From NCBI RefSeq assembly GCF_000737705.1, contig NZ_JPRH01000004.1, positions 124,001 through 188,000 of the forward strand: 64,000 nt of DNA, in the 5' to 3' direction. A program made the translations under genes and the position numbers. The DNA comes from Chryseobacterium soli (lineage in GTDB: Bacteria > Bacteroidota > Bacteroidia > Flavobacteriales > Weeksellaceae). The notes beneath the pieces were generated by a model. The model was not told where the DNA came from and searched no databases. It saw only the letters and a program-made list of their open reading frames with translations. This document shows positions 1 through 8,673 of this stretch, one piece after another; position 1 is the first letter of the stretch; the number at the start of each line of letters is the position of its first letter.

Positions 1-105
1 TCATTTTTCGATATAATTCGCAATTCATTAATTGCTGCCGGCGGAATGATCGGTTTTTCTAAAATCCAATGGAAAAAACTTACTGATGGATTCTTAGATT
101 TTTAA
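1..105 (+). CDS. C-terminal end of an unidentified protein (partial)
   Basis: An open frame enters from the left edge and ends with TAA at 103-105, giving about 34 residues that finish in KKLTDGFLDF. The tail mixes a short hydrophobic stretch (IAAGGMIGF) with a charged end. Too little is visible to name a family. The 146 bases that follow, up to the next start, hold no gene I can see. Confidence 0.5.
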   Translation, partial: SFFDIIRNSLIAAGGMIGFSKIQWKKLTDGFLDF

Positions 106-251
106 TCTATAAAAAGCTCCAAAATTTTCGGCTCGTTATGCGTGCAGTCATAATTTTTCATATAATTAATTCACTAATTTAGAAGTGGTGAATTCGTCAC
201 TATTTATGATCTCAATAGTTTTCAAACTACACTATATAGCAATTAATTATT

Positions 252-695
252 ATGGAAAAGAAATTTTTTGACAAATTCGCAGACAAAGCGGTTTGTTTCA
301 CAGGAAGTGCGGGTGCATTTATAGCAGCAAGTGTTCTGGTACTGATTTGGGCGGTTACAGGTCCTGTTTTTAAGTTTTCTGAAACATGGCAGATGGTCAT
401 CAATACCGGAACCACCATCGTTACTTTTTTAATGGTATTTCTCATCCAGAAAGCTCAGAATAAGGATTCTAAAGCCATTCAGATAAAATTAAATGAATTA
501 ATCGCCGCTCATGAACAGGCGAGCAACACCATTGTAGACATCGAAGATCTTACCGAAGACGAACTTGATGAACTTCATAAAGTGTATGAGCAATTAGGAA
601 AGTTTCCCAGAAAGAAAAGAGAAACAGAAACGAAAACTAAGCAATCAACCTCGCTTCAAGAAGAAGAACCTGTCGCTAACCTTAGATATAAATAG
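252..695 (+). CDS. Low-affinity iron permease family protein
   Basis: A 147-residue membrane protein starting at an ATG preceded by an AT-rich leader. Two hydrophobic segments (about residues 15-37 and 48-66) are followed by a soluble, charged tail. The segment order and the phrases AVTGPVFKFSETWQ, NTGTTIVTFLMVFLIQ and QNKDSKAIQIKLNELI match the low-affinity iron permease family (PF04120), small bacterial proteins loosely related to fungal Fet4. Their transport role in bacteria is inferred, not shown. The tail after residue 115 is Lys/Glu-rich and looks disordered. It stands alone, convergent with the carotenoid operon. Confidence 0.85.
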   Translation: MEKKFFDKFADKAVCFTGSAGAFIAASVLVLIWAVTGPVFKFSETWQMVINTGTTIVTFLMVFLIQKAQNKDSKAIQIKLNELIAAHEQASNTIVDIEDLTEDELDELHKVYEQLGKFPRKKRETETKTKQSTSLQEEEPVANLRYK

Positions 696-715
696 ACTAA
701 AAGGGAATTAGTCTA
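693..715. terminator. Hairpin between convergent genes
   Basis: TAGACTAA (693-700) and TTAGTCTA (708-715) form an 8-bp stem with a 7-base loop. The left arm includes the stop codon of the iron permease gene. It sits between two convergent transcription units, but there is no clear T-run, so termination is only a guess. Confidence 0.35.
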
Positions 716-755
716 TGATAATTACAAAAGCTGAATTAAAAATAAACAGATGTAC

Positions 756-1475
756 TTATGATAGTAAGGTGTTATCTTCTTCCGAATTCTTATCTTTTTT
801 AAACCATTGGAAGAAATACAGGTTCCAAAGAATCATTTCATAACCGTATACGGTATCTTCAATAGGAATAGTGAGAATTCGTATTCCGAGAAATTTTCCC
901 GGGGTATAATTGACGATCGGGGATTCCAGTCCTGTACCGGTTAAAATTCCGTTTACTGCCAAAAATCCGGGCATCAGAAGGAAATAAATAAACGAAGCCT
1001 TACCAATCCACCGTACTTTTAAAATAAAATATAAGATAAACAGGCTCAATCCCGTTGTAAGGAAAGTCATGAAAGTATATAGTAACGGAGAAAACCACAA
1101 GGCAAGAAAAAAAGAAGCCAATATAGAAATCACGACAAATATCTTTTCAGGAAGCGGTTTCCAGTCCAGTTTGAAAAACTTATCCAAGCAATAATAAGTG
1201 AAAACACAGGAAAAGGGAATGCAGATAAAAAATAAAATTTCTTCAATAGGTAATCCCAAAAGCCGTACTCCAATAAGATAGTTGTCATTAAACCACCATA
1301 CCCCAATTTTCGTAAACCACGAATCCCAGACAATAAAAAATACGGCAACCATCAGGGAAGCTCCTAAAAACGCCTTGAAATGCCTGCTAAATTTGATTTT
1401 CGGGTGAAATGAAAAGATAAAACAGATGATCACCGTAAAAAAATTAATCAGGAGGTAAGTATATTGCTGCATCAT
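756..1475 (-). CDS. crtYcd: Lycopene cyclase (CrtYc-CrtYd fused type)
   Basis: A 239-residue protein that is almost entirely hydrophobic with about seven membrane spans. It fits the lycopene cyclase domain family in which two half-cyclases are fused in one chain. Two similar halves are visible, each with a cluster of acidic and aromatic residues: GVWWFNDNYLIGVRLLGLPI and LGIRILTIPIEDTVYGYEM. The repeated LGxPIEE / LTIPIED pattern is characteristic. It would convert lycopene to beta-carotene in the inner membrane. Its ATG (1473-1475) directly abuts the stop codon of crtZ, so it is the last gene of the carotenoid operon and probably translationally coupled. Confidence 0.85.
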   Translation of the reverse strand: MMQQYTYLLINFFTVIICFIFSFHPKIKFSRHFKAFLGASLMVAVFFIVWDSWFTKIGVWWFNDNYLIGVRLLGLPIEEILFFICIPFSCVFTYYCLDKFFKLDWKPLPEKIFVVISILASFFLALWFSPLLYTFMTFLTTGLSLFILYFILKVRWIGKASFIYFLLMPGFLAVNGILTGTGLESPIVNYTPGKFLGIRILTIPIEDTVYGYEMILWNLYFFQWFKKDKNSEEDNTLLS

Positions 1476-1934
1476 CTAAGCCTTGTTTTTATTAAAATAC
1501 ATTCTGAAATATTTCACAGGAACCCATAGAAACCCAAAACATTCTCCTTTCTCTTTTCCCATATGCTTATGATGCTGCTTATGGGCACGTCTTATGGCCA
1601 GCAGATAAGGATTTTGGGTATCTCTAAGGAGTTTGAACCGCTGGTGGATGAAAATATCATGTACGAAAAAATAAGCCATTCCATACAGCGTAATTCCAAT
1701 AGAAATATAAAAGTAGATATTAAAATTATGAATGGTTCCGTAATACATCAGCGCAATAGTTGGAACCGCAAAAATCGCGAAAAAATAATCGTTGCGTTCC
1801 ATATGCCCTTCATTGCTGTGGTCATGATGGTCTCTGTGAAGCGTCCACAGAAAACCATGCATGATGTATTTATGAATGCACCAGGTCATTCCTTCCATCA
1901 CAAAAAAAGTAAGTAAGACCGTTAAAAAATTCAT
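1476..1934 (-). CDS. crtZ: Beta-carotene 3-hydroxylase
   Basis: A 152-residue membrane di-iron hydroxylase of the sterol desaturase superfamily. The four histidine motifs expected for CrtZ are present: HKYIMH (about 21-26), HRDHH (about 33-37), HDIFIHQRF and HKQHHKH. The protein is short and the motifs are joined by hydrophobic segments, as in bacterial CrtZ. It adds hydroxyls to both rings of beta-carotene, giving zeaxanthin. It lies 5 bases after the SRPBCC gene and 0 bases before the cyclase, inside the carotenoid operon. Confidence 0.93.
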   Translation of the reverse strand: MNFLTVLLTFFVMEGMTWCIHKYIMHGFLWTLHRDHHDHSNEGHMERNDYFFAIFAVPTIALMYYGTIHNFNIYFYISIGITLYGMAYFFVHDIFIHQRFKLLRDTQNPYLLAIRRAHKQHHKHMGKEKGECFGFLWVPVKYFRMYFNKNKA

Positions 1935-1939
1935 TTGTT

Positions 1940-2404
1940 TTATTTTTTCTGATTAAATAATTTCTCCAATACTGCATTTCGATATTCGAAAATATGTTCA
2001 AGCTTTTTCTTTACAAATAATTGATGCGCTATTTCTCCCAGGAATCCCATGGGAAGCTCATAATCAATGGTATCTTTCATTAAGACACCCTTTTCATTCG
2101 GGATAAATTCATGAAAATGATTCCATAACTTATAAGGTCCTTTATTCTGGAAATCAGTAAAACTTTTTTGAAAAGAAACCTGTTTAATTTCCGTCTGCCA
2201 CTTCATTTTTATGCCTAATAAAGGCGAAACGTAGTAATCGATAATCATTCCTTTATAGATTTCATCATCTTCCAGTTTTGTGCGGACGATAAAATTCATA
2301 TCCTTTGGCGTAATCTCTGAAAGGTTGTTAGCAGAGGAAAAGAATTTCCATGCCGTTTCCAGATTACAATATAGTTGCTGCTCGCGTTTAAGCTGATGTA
2401 CCAT
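1940..2404 (-). CDS. SRPBCC family (START-like) protein of the carotenoid operon
   Basis: A 154-residue protein with the layout of the SRPBCC/START hydrophobic-ligand fold: an N-terminal strand plus helix (REQQLYCNLETAWKFFSSA), then alternating strands with KWQTEI and FTDFQNKGPYKLWNHFHEF, and a final long amphipathic helix. Members of this group are often annotated as cyclase/dehydrase-like proteins. No catalytic residues can be assigned. Its place between crtB and crtZ in a tight operon suggests carotenoid binding, delivery or modification, but this is inference from context. The start ATG has 36 bases of spacing from crtB. Confidence 0.8.
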   Translation of the reverse strand: MVHQLKREQQLYCNLETAWKFFSSANNLSEITPKDMNFIVRTKLEDDEIYKGMIIDYYVSPLLGIKMKWQTEIKQVSFQKSFTDFQNKGPYKLWNHFHEFIPNEKGVLMKDTIDYELPMGFLGEIAHQLFVKKKLEHIFEYRNAVLEKLFNQKK

Positions 2405-2440
2405 TTCTATTTTTTTTAATTTTAACGTACTGCAATCAAT

Positions 2441-3277
2441 TTACAGATAAGATATTTTATACTGCAGATAGCTGCTCATCATCAATGAAAACTTTCTGCC
2501 GTTGGAAATCCTGATCCGCTGATTGATGATCTTTTTAGCAGGAGTTCTTCTAATTTTTCCAAACAAAGAAATATAGTATTTGTAGGCCAGATATACTCCA
2601 AATCTTGAAGAATTAGGCAGTTTTTTAATACCTTCAAGAGCTTCCTGAAATTCTTCATAAATCTCTTTTTCAATCTGTTCTTTAATTGTATTGTTAAAAT
2701 AAGAAATGTCCACATTGGGAAAATACGTGCGTCCCAGAATCTGATAGTCATCCTTCATATCCCGGAGAAAATTAACTTTCTGGAAAGCAGAACCCAATTT
2801 CATGGCAGAAGGTTTTAAACTGTCATACTGTTCCTTATTTCCATCCACAAAGATTTGTAAACACATCAAGCCAACCACTTCCGCAGATCCTAAAATATAT
2901 TCTTTATAAAGATCAGAATCATAATCGATTTTCTGCAAATCCATTTGCATGCTGTTCAAAAACTGATTGACCAACTGTATATCAATTTCATACTTGTGAA
3001 TGGTCTCCTGAAAAGACTGTAAAATAGGATTTAAAGAGATTTTTTCATCCAATGCCTCAACCGTCTGTTCCCGAAATCTCATTAGCAGGGCTTTTCTATC
3101 GTATTCATGAAAGCTGTCTACAATTTCGTCAGCGAGTCGTACATACCCATAGATGGCATAGATAGAATTTCTGATCTTTGGTGACAAAGCTAAAATCCCT
3201 AATGAAAAACTGGTGCTGTACTGTTTTGTCGTCTGTTTACTTATCTTATAAGAAAGATCGTCAAATAGTTTTTTCAT
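2441..3277 (-). CDS. crtB: Phytoene synthase
   Basis: A 278-residue all-helical prenyl-condensing enzyme that joins two geranylgeranyl diphosphates to phytoene. Both Mg-binding Asp-rich motifs are present: VRLADEIVDSFHEYDR near residues 46-61 and NFLRDMKDDYQILGRTYFP near residues 168-186. YSTSFSLGILAL near the N-terminus matches the family's substrate-pocket start. Length is typical. It follows crtI by 11 bases in the operon. No GGPP synthase (crtE) is seen in the window, so the precursor must come from a gene elsewhere. Confidence 0.95.
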   Translation of the reverse strand: MKKLFDDLSYKISKQTTKQYSTSFSLGILALSPKIRNSIYAIYGYVRLADEIVDSFHEYDRKALLMRFREQTVEALDEKISLNPILQSFQETIHKYEIDIQLVNQFLNSMQMDLQKIDYDSDLYKEYILGSAEVVGLMCLQIFVDGNKEQYDSLKPSAMKLGSAFQKVNFLRDMKDDYQILGRTYFPNVDISYFNNTIKEQIEKEIYEEFQEALEGIKKLPNSSRFGVYLAYKYYISLFGKIRRTPAKKIINQRIRISNGRKFSLMMSSYLQYKISYL

Positions 3278-3288
3278 ACAAATACATT

Positions 3289-4755
3289 TTATTTATTGGC
3301 TTCGTTAGCTGCAATTTTCCCCGAAATAATAGACGGTGGAACTCCCGGTCCGGGAACCGTTAACTGTCCTGTATAAAACAGATTACTTATTTTTTTGTTC
3401 TTTAGTGATGGTTTTAGAACGGCTGTCTGGCTCAGCGTATTAGCCAATCCGTAAGCATTTCCTTCATAGGCATTATAATCTTCCTTAAAATCTTTAATGC
3501 AATAGCTTTTCTTATAATCGATTTTCGAGATAAGATTGGAAGTACCTGTATGTTTTTCAAGCCTGCCGATCATTTCCTGAAAATAATGCTCTCTGGTTTC
3601 TTCATGATCTTCAATTCCGGTAGCTACAGGCATTAAAAGGAAAATATTTTCACAGTGCTCAGGAGCCAGATTAGGATCTGTTTTTGAAGGACAGCATACA
3701 TAAAATAAGGGCTGTGTGGGCCATTTTTTATCTTCATAAATTTCATGGGTATGAAGATCCAGATCATTTTCAAAGAATAACGTATGATGCTTCAGGTTAG
3801 GAATTTTGTCCTTAAAGCCCAGATAATAAATAAGGCAGGAAGGCGCAAAAGTGCGTGTTTTCCAGTAATCTTCAGTATAATTTCTATATTCCTCAGAAAG
3901 CATATGTTTCTCCGTATGATGGTAGTCTGAGGAGGCAATGACGGTATCAAATTCAATTTCAGTATCATTCACTACAATTGAAGTTGCTTTTTTATTTTTA
4001 ATGATAATCTGGTCTACCTGAGCATTGCAATGGAATTGAGTACCCTGTTCTGTTGCCACTGATGCCATCGCATCAATAACCTTCGAAAATCCACCCATCG
4101 GATACCAGGTTCCCAGCTTGTAACCGCCATAATTCATCAGGCTGTATAAAGCAGGAATATCTTTAGGTGCAGCTCCCAGGAAGATTACAGGAAATTCCAT
4201 GAGCATAATAAGTTTCGGATGTGAAAAATATTTCCTTACAAAACGATGAAAGTTCGATAGTAGATCCAGTTTCAATGCAGATTTTGCAATGGTAGGAGAT
4301 ATAAATTCCATCCAGGAATGGCAGGGTTTATTCACAAAATTCTTCATTCCGACTTCATATTTATACCGGGCATCTTCCATAAAATCATCCAGCCTTTTTC
4401 CTGCTCCGGTTTCTGTTGCTTCAAAAAGGTTTTTCATAGCCTCATAATTTTGAGGAACAGCCATGATTCCATCCGAAAAAACCATTTCAAACTGAGGATC
4501 AAGAGAAACAAGCTCATAAAAATCGGCTGCTTTTCTGCCAAAATCTTCAAAAAAAGATTCAATGATATCAGGCATCCAATACCAGCTTGGACCCATATCA
4601 AACACATAGCCATTCTCAGTGGTAAACTGACGCGCTCTTCCGCCTAAGCTGCTGTTTTTCTCAAAAACATGCACTTCATGACCTTGCTGAGAAGAGTAGG
4701 CGGCCGCTGATAATCCCGAAAAACCGGATCCAATAATGGCTATTTTCTTTTTCAT
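3289..4755 (-). CDS. crtI: Phytoene desaturase (CrtI type)
   Basis: A 488-residue FAD-dependent amine-oxidase-fold desaturase that converts phytoene to lycopene. The N-terminal dinucleotide fold reads IAIIGSGFSGLSAAAYSSQQ and is followed by the acidic ribose contact in VFEKNSSLGGRARQF. The C-terminal CrtI signature is YTGQLTVPGPGVPPSIISGK. Length is normal for bacterial CrtI. It begins 3 bases after the MarR gene, so the regulator and the biosynthetic genes share one transcript. Confidence 0.95.
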   Translation of the reverse strand: MKKKIAIIGSGFSGLSAAAYSSQQGHEVHVFEKNSSLGGRARQFTTENGYVFDMGPSWYWMPDIIESFFEDFGRKAADFYELVSLDPQFEMVFSDGIMAVPQNYEAMKNLFEATETGAGKRLDDFMEDARYKYEVGMKNFVNKPCHSWMEFISPTIAKSALKLDLLSNFHRFVRKYFSHPKLIMLMEFPVIFLGAAPKDIPALYSLMNYGGYKLGTWYPMGGFSKVIDAMASVATEQGTQFHCNAQVDQIIIKNKKATSIVVNDTEIEFDTVIASSDYHHTEKHMLSEEYRNYTEDYWKTRTFAPSCLIYYLGFKDKIPNLKHHTLFFENDLDLHTHEIYEDKKWPTQPLFYVCCPSKTDPNLAPEHCENIFLLMPVATGIEDHEETREHYFQEMIGRLEKHTGTSNLISKIDYKKSYCIKDFKEDYNAYEGNAYGLANTLSQTAVLKPSLKNKKISNLFYTGQLTVPGPGVPPSIISGKIAANEANK

Positions 4756-4758
4756 GAA

Positions 4759-5433
4759 TTAGTTTTTCTGAAATGAATATTCTTTATATACGGTTTCTAT
4801 AAGATCTTTGGTTTCAATATGTCTTGAAAAAATAGGCGAGTGGAAATGATCCAGCTTATTCAGGATACGGATCAGATCCATCTTTTCGGAATGAGTAAGA
4901 TTACCGGAAACAATATGGGTAGCCTGGCGGATCTTATTCATTTGAGCTTCCAATGCCGATTTTCCTTCTTCTGTAATTTCAATAACTTTAGTTCTTTTAT
5001 CAACCGTTGAATCCGTCTGCTGTACCCAGCCCTGTTTGATCAGTCTGTTGATGATCAGAATTCCTACTGGTTTATCATGTATATTTTTCTTGATAAGCTC
5101 CATTTTGGTCATTGCACCAAATGCTTTGAGATTGATCAGGTAAATAAAATCTTCCTGAGTCGTAAAATCAGAATCCGCAATAGCAGACTTGGAGTAGGTT
5201 TTTGCATATCGGTTAAGGCGTACCAAAGAAGTGGCAATCGCACTTTCCGGAGTTCTTCCGTTTTCTTTTCCTTCCCATTCTGCTTCTTCATTGGTAGTGT
5301 GCACAGAATTGGTTTCCCGATCAGCGATCCATGCTGTAAACCCTTTCAACGTAGAAGGATAAGCTTCATTCTTATTTTCAGAATCAAAATTTTCCAGAAG
5401 ATTGATGACTTCTTTTAATAGAGTAAAGTTCAT
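4759..5433 (-). CDS. MarR family transcriptional regulator of the carotenoid operon
   Basis: A winged-helix regulator of about 224 residues. The C-terminal half carries the MarR core: MTKMELIKKN, then the recognition helix region KPVGILIINRLIKQGWVQ, the wing DKRTKVIEITEEG, and the dimerising helix. I chose the ATG at 5431-5433. The frame could extend to a TTG at 5455-5457, but that codon lies inside a TATATTTG -7 promoter box (5455-5462), so transcription would begin downstream of it. It is the first gene of the crt operon, and palindromes upstream suggest autoregulation and control of pigment synthesis. The effector is unknown. Confidence 0.85.
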   Translation of the reverse strand: MNFTLLKEVINLLENFDSENKNEAYPSTLKGFTAWIADRETNSVHTTNEEAEWEGKENGRTPESAIATSLVRLNRYAKTYSKSAIADSDFTTQEDFIYLINLKAFGAMTKMELIKKNIHDKPVGILIINRLIKQGWVQQTDSTVDKRTKVIEITEEGKSALEAQMNKIRQATHIVSGNLTHSEKMDLIRILNKLDHFHSPIFSRHIETKDLIETVYKEYSFQKN

Positions 5434-5454
5434 GACTGCTTCTTTAATTGCATA

Positions 5455-5487
5455 CAAATATACTAATTATTAAATATAAAGTATATT
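5455..5487 (-). promoter_or_regulatory. crt operon promoter -7 box with overlapping inverted repeat
   Basis: On the minus strand TATATTTG (5455-5462) matches the Bacteroidota -7 consensus TAnnTTTG. It is overlapped by an 8-bp inverted repeat, AATATACT (5457-5464) and AGTATATT (5480-5487), spaced by 15 bases. No good -33 TTTG was found at the usual 17-23 base distance. A regulator bound here would block the promoter. Confidence 0.55.
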
Positions 5488-5518
5488 AAAAAACAAATAT
5501 TATTCATATCTGTTTTTC

Positions 5519-5543
5519 AAAATATACCGTTTTGGTATATTTT
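5519..5543. promoter_or_regulatory. Perfect 10-bp inverted repeat, candidate MarR operator
   Basis: AAAATATACC (5519-5528) and GGTATATTTT (5534-5543) are exact reverse complements separated by GTTTT. The site lies between the MarR/crt operon and the divergent gene at 5689. A related half-site, GGTATAAAAT, follows shortly downstream. The TATAC core is shared with the repeat at 5457-5487. A MarR operator is the natural inference. Confidence 0.55.
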
Positions 5544-5688
5544 AGTAGGTTATGGTATAAAATATTCTATTAAAACTGATTTTTAACATATTTTCGATAT
5601 TAAATAAGGTATTTAATGCATAATTACTATTTAAAAGATAATTTTATTACGAGTAAAACTCCGTAAACAAGATTTTTAATTGATAAAA

Positions 5689-7494
5689 ATGACAAATAAA
5701 CCTTTACACAATTTCCATATTCCGGTAATGGGACTGGCTTATACGATAGACAGCCCGATCCGTGTTGCCCAATATGGCATTTCTTCCGTTATTTCTATTA
5801 TAGACGATGAGATTATAGAAAGGATGAAAGACTTTTATGCTAAAAAATTTAATCTAGATTATTTAGGAATCAGCACAAAAACTGAAGATTATCGGGCCAA
5901 AAGAATTACCGACTACCTGAATATGGTGGATGATATCGTCAATGAAAAATTCGAGGCATTCAAACAGGAAATCACAAAGAATAAGGAAACCCTGAAAAAT
6001 TTCATCGGAATGCTTCCCAATACTTCTGATCTCAAAAACGGACTGCAGAATATTCTTGTCCAGACAGACAACTGGGGAATGGCGATAAAAAGCTTTATCG
6101 AAGATAATTTACAGCCCGGAAGTATCGATGTGAACATTATGACGAAAGTAGACAAAGACAATTTCAGAAAGAATGAACAGCTTCCTGTGATGTATAATGA
6201 TGCTCATGCTTCATTGCGTGGTTTCGCCAACAGTAAACTGTCTTCTTCAATGGTTCTTTCTGCAGGAATGAACCCGCGTTTATACAGCTATATCGAAGAA
6301 TTTGATGATTTTTTCCCTGATTCCAATGGGGTTTTAAAAAAGAAGATCATCCTTAAAGTGAGTGATTTCCGCTCCGCTATGATCCAGGGAAATTTTCTGG
6401 CTAAAAAGGGACTTTGGATCTCGGAATACAGGATAGAATCCGGATTAAACTGCGGCGGCCATGCCTTTGCAACAGAAGGAATGCTGCTGGGACCGATCAT
6501 GGAGGAGTTCAAACAGAAAAAAAATGATCTGATACAGTCTGCGCATGCTTTAATGATCATTGCTTTGGAGCAAAAGGGGAGACCTACTGTTGCTGAACCG
6601 CTGAAAATGAAAATTACCGTTCAGGGCGGAGTAGGAACTGCTGAAGAACATGATTTCTTGTTGGAAAATTACCATGTGGACAGTGTAGGCTGGGGTTCCC
6701 CTTTTTTACTGGTTCCGGAAGCCACTTCCGTAGATATTGAAACCCGAAAACTGCTTTTACAGTCGAAACAGGAGGACTTTTATCTGAGTCATATTTCACC
6801 TCTGGGAGTTCCTTTTAATTCAGTACGGGGCACTTCCAACGAAATATTGAAACAGCAAAAGGCAGCTCATCAAAAATTCGGGAGTTCCTGTCCTAAAAAA
6901 CTATTGGCATTGAGCAAAGAATTTTCTCCAAAAGGAACGTGTACGGCATCCAAAAAATACCAGGACATCAAATTAAAGGAGCTGAAGGAAGACAATACTA
7001 TATCACCAGAACAATATGAAAAAAGACAGGCAGCAATCACAGAGAAAGCATGTTTATGCATAGGTCTTGTGAATGCAGCCTATATGGAACAGGATTTACC
7101 AATTAAAGGAGAGAAACAAGGCGTAGTGATCTGTCCGGGGCCTAATCTGGCATTTTTTGATAAGGAAGTCTCTCTGTCTGAAATGGTGAATCATATCTAT
7201 GGAAACACCAATATTCTTGCTGACCATGAACGACCGAATATGTTCATCAACGAATTGAAAATGTACATTGATTATCTGAAAAAAGAGATTGCCGATTCAT
7301 TCGCTCCAATCACTCCTTCACAGGTAAAAAAATGGAATGCATTCAAAAAAAACCTGTTCGAAGGCATCGCGTATTACCATACTCTGTTTACCGCTTCTTC
7401 CTTTTTTAAAACAGATTTGAAAACGATCAGGATGCAGTTAGATCATTATCAACTAGAATTATCTGCCATTGAAATTCCGCAGCCCGATAAATAG
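5689..7494 (+). CDS. Nitronate monooxygenase-like TIM-barrel protein of unknown function
   Basis: A 601-residue soluble protein; the ATG at 5689 is preferred to an upstream in-frame TTG at 5680. The first 350 residues read like the FMN-dependent nitronate monooxygenase/2-nitropropane dioxygenase barrel: an opening IPVMGLAYTIDSPIRVAQYG, a central CGGHAFATEG like the family's EAGGH motif, and ITVQGGVGTAEEHDFLLEN followed by VDSVGWGSPFLLVPEATSV like the family's phosphate-binding loops. The last 250 residues are extra and contain clustered cysteines (SSCPKK, KGTCTASKK, KACLCIGLV, VICPGPN) that could bind metal. Substrate unknown. It is divergent from the crt operon across the palindromes, so co-regulation is possible. 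Confidence 0.55.
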   Translation: MTNKPLHNFHIPVMGLAYTIDSPIRVAQYGISSVISIIDDEIIERMKDFYAKKFNLDYLGISTKTEDYRAKRITDYLNMVDDIVNEKFEAFKQEITKNKETLKNFIGMLPNTSDLKNGLQNILVQTDNWGMAIKSFIEDNLQPGSIDVNIMTKVDKDNFRKNEQLPVMYNDAHASLRGFANSKLSSSMVLSAGMNPRLYSYIEEFDDFFPDSNGVLKKKIILKVSDFRSAMIQGNFLAKKGLWISEYRIESGLNCGGHAFATEGMLLGPIMEEFKQKKNDLIQSAHALMIIALEQKGRPTVAEPLKMKITVQGGVGTAEEHDFLLENYHVDSVGWGSPFLLVPEATSVDIETRKLLLQSKQEDFYLSHISPLGVPFNSVRGTSNEILKQQKAAHQKFGSSCPKKLLALSKEFSPKGTCTASKKYQDIKLKELKEDNTISPEQYEKRQAAITEKACLCIGLVNAAYMEQDLPIKGEKQGVVICPGPNLAFFDKEVSLSEMVNHIYGNTNILADHERPNMFINELKMYIDYLKKEIADSFAPITPSQVKKWNAFKKNLFEGIAYYHTLFTASSFFKTDLKTIRMQLDHYQLELSAIEIPQPDK

Positions 7495-7510
7495 AATTTT
7501 TTAATTGATG

Positions 7511-7538
7511 AATAACCTCTGTACCGGAGGTTATTTTT
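7511..7538 (+). terminator. Rho-independent terminator
   Basis: AATAACCTC (7511-7519) pairs with GAGGTTATT (7527-7535) around a 7-base loop and runs into T residues. It closes the transcript of the TIM-barrel gene ending at 7494. Confidence 0.85.
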
Positions 7539-7658
7539 TTGCAATAATAACTGATGCTACATTCAATATCCTTGATTTACATACATTGTTCAGGATTTTG
7601 CATACAGGAAATTCATGATTTCTGACCAATTTTGAAGTATTAAAATCAACAATATAAA

Positions 7659-8657
7659 ATGAAAACAATTGCATTGGGAAATCAGGGCCTTATCGTTCCA
7701 AATCTGGGATTAGGCTGTATGGGAATGACAGGTTTTGAAACCGGTGATATGTATGGGAAAGCAGACGAACAGGAAGCGATCGCTACTATTCACAGGTCTT
7801 TTGAACTGGGTGGTAATTTTTTGGATACGGCAGACCTGTACGGACCATTAAAAAACGAACAGCTTATTGCAAAAGCAATGGGCAACAACCGAAGTCAATA
7901 TATTGTAGCAACCAAATTCGGTTGGGAAATTGATGATAACGATGCGGTAACCTGGGCCATTAACGGAAGCAAAGAATATGTAAAAAAAGCGGTTGAACGG
8001 TCATTGAAAAATTTAAAAACAGACTATATTGACCTGTATTATATGCACCGTCTTGATAAAAATACGCCAATCGAGGAAACCGTAGGCGCCATGGCAGATC
8101 TGGTAACGGAAGGGAAAGTACGGTACATCGGATTATCGGAGGTTTCTTCAGAAACGGTAAAAAGAGCCCATGCTGTGCATCCGATTACGGCTGTACAAAG
8201 TGAATATTCATTGTTTGAGCGTAGTGCAGAAGAACGGGGAGTACTGCAAACACTGAGGGATCTGGAAATCGGTTTTGTAGCCTATTCTCCTTTAGGCCGC
8301 GGCTTTTTATCCGGGCAGATTCGTTCTCTGGACGATTTGCCGGAGAATGATTTCCGAAGAGCAATTCCGAGATTTCAGGAAGCCTATTTTCATAAGAATA
8401 TTGAATTGGTAGAGGCCATCGAAGCAATGGCCAAAGAAAAAGAAGTAACCACTTCCCAGCTTGCTTTGGCGTGGATCATCAGTAAAGGGATCATTCCTAT
8501 ACCGGGTACGAAACGTAGAAAGTATCTTGAACAGAATATTGAGGCCGGAACGATTCAACTCAGTGAAGCCGATCTTGTAAAGCTGGAAGATATTGTACCT
8601 TTAGGAACAGATACCGGTGCTCCTTATGATGAATTCAGCATGGGGCTGTTAGATTAA
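7659..8657 (+). CDS. Aldo/keto reductase
   Basis: A 332-residue NADPH-dependent aldo/keto reductase. The catalytic set is visible: Asp and Tyr in FLDTADLYGPLKNEQL (about 54-69), Lys in ATKFGW, and His in YYMHRLDKNTPIEE. The cofactor-binding end is IIPIPGTKRRKYLEQNIEA. The GLGCMGMTGF opening is that of the AKR13/YakC-like group acting on small aldehydes or ketones. The physiological substrate cannot be told from sequence. An AraC regulator starts 16 bases after it in the same direction, suggesting local control, although that gene appears to have its own promoter box. Confidence 0.92.
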   Translation: MKTIALGNQGLIVPNLGLGCMGMTGFETGDMYGKADEQEAIATIHRSFELGGNFLDTADLYGPLKNEQLIAKAMGNNRSQYIVATKFGWEIDDNDAVTWAINGSKEYVKKAVERSLKNLKTDYIDLYYMHRLDKNTPIEETVGAMADLVTEGKVRYIGLSEVSSETVKRAHAVHPITAVQSEYSLFERSAEERGVLQTLRDLEIGFVAYSPLGRGFLSGQIRSLDDLPENDFRRAIPRFQEAYFHKNIELVEAIEAMAKEKEVTTSQLALAWIISKGIIPIPGTKRRKYLEQNIEAGTIQLSEADLVKLEDIVPLGTDTGAPYDEFSMGLLD

Positions 8658-8661
8658 TCTT

Positions 8662-8669
8662 TACATTTG
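8662..8669 (+). promoter_or_regulatory. -7 promoter box directly before the AraC gene
   Basis: TACATTTG matches TAnnTTTG. The ATG of the regulator is at 8674, only 4 bases downstream, so a transcript from this box would be leaderless or nearly so. No clear -33 element was found. Confidence 0.4.
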
Positions 8670-8673
8670 TCAT

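Noticed and set aside
1130..1348. 72-residue frame within the lycopene cyclase gene
   Set aside because: It is a second-frame shadow of the cyclase; the cyclase frame has the paired family motifs.
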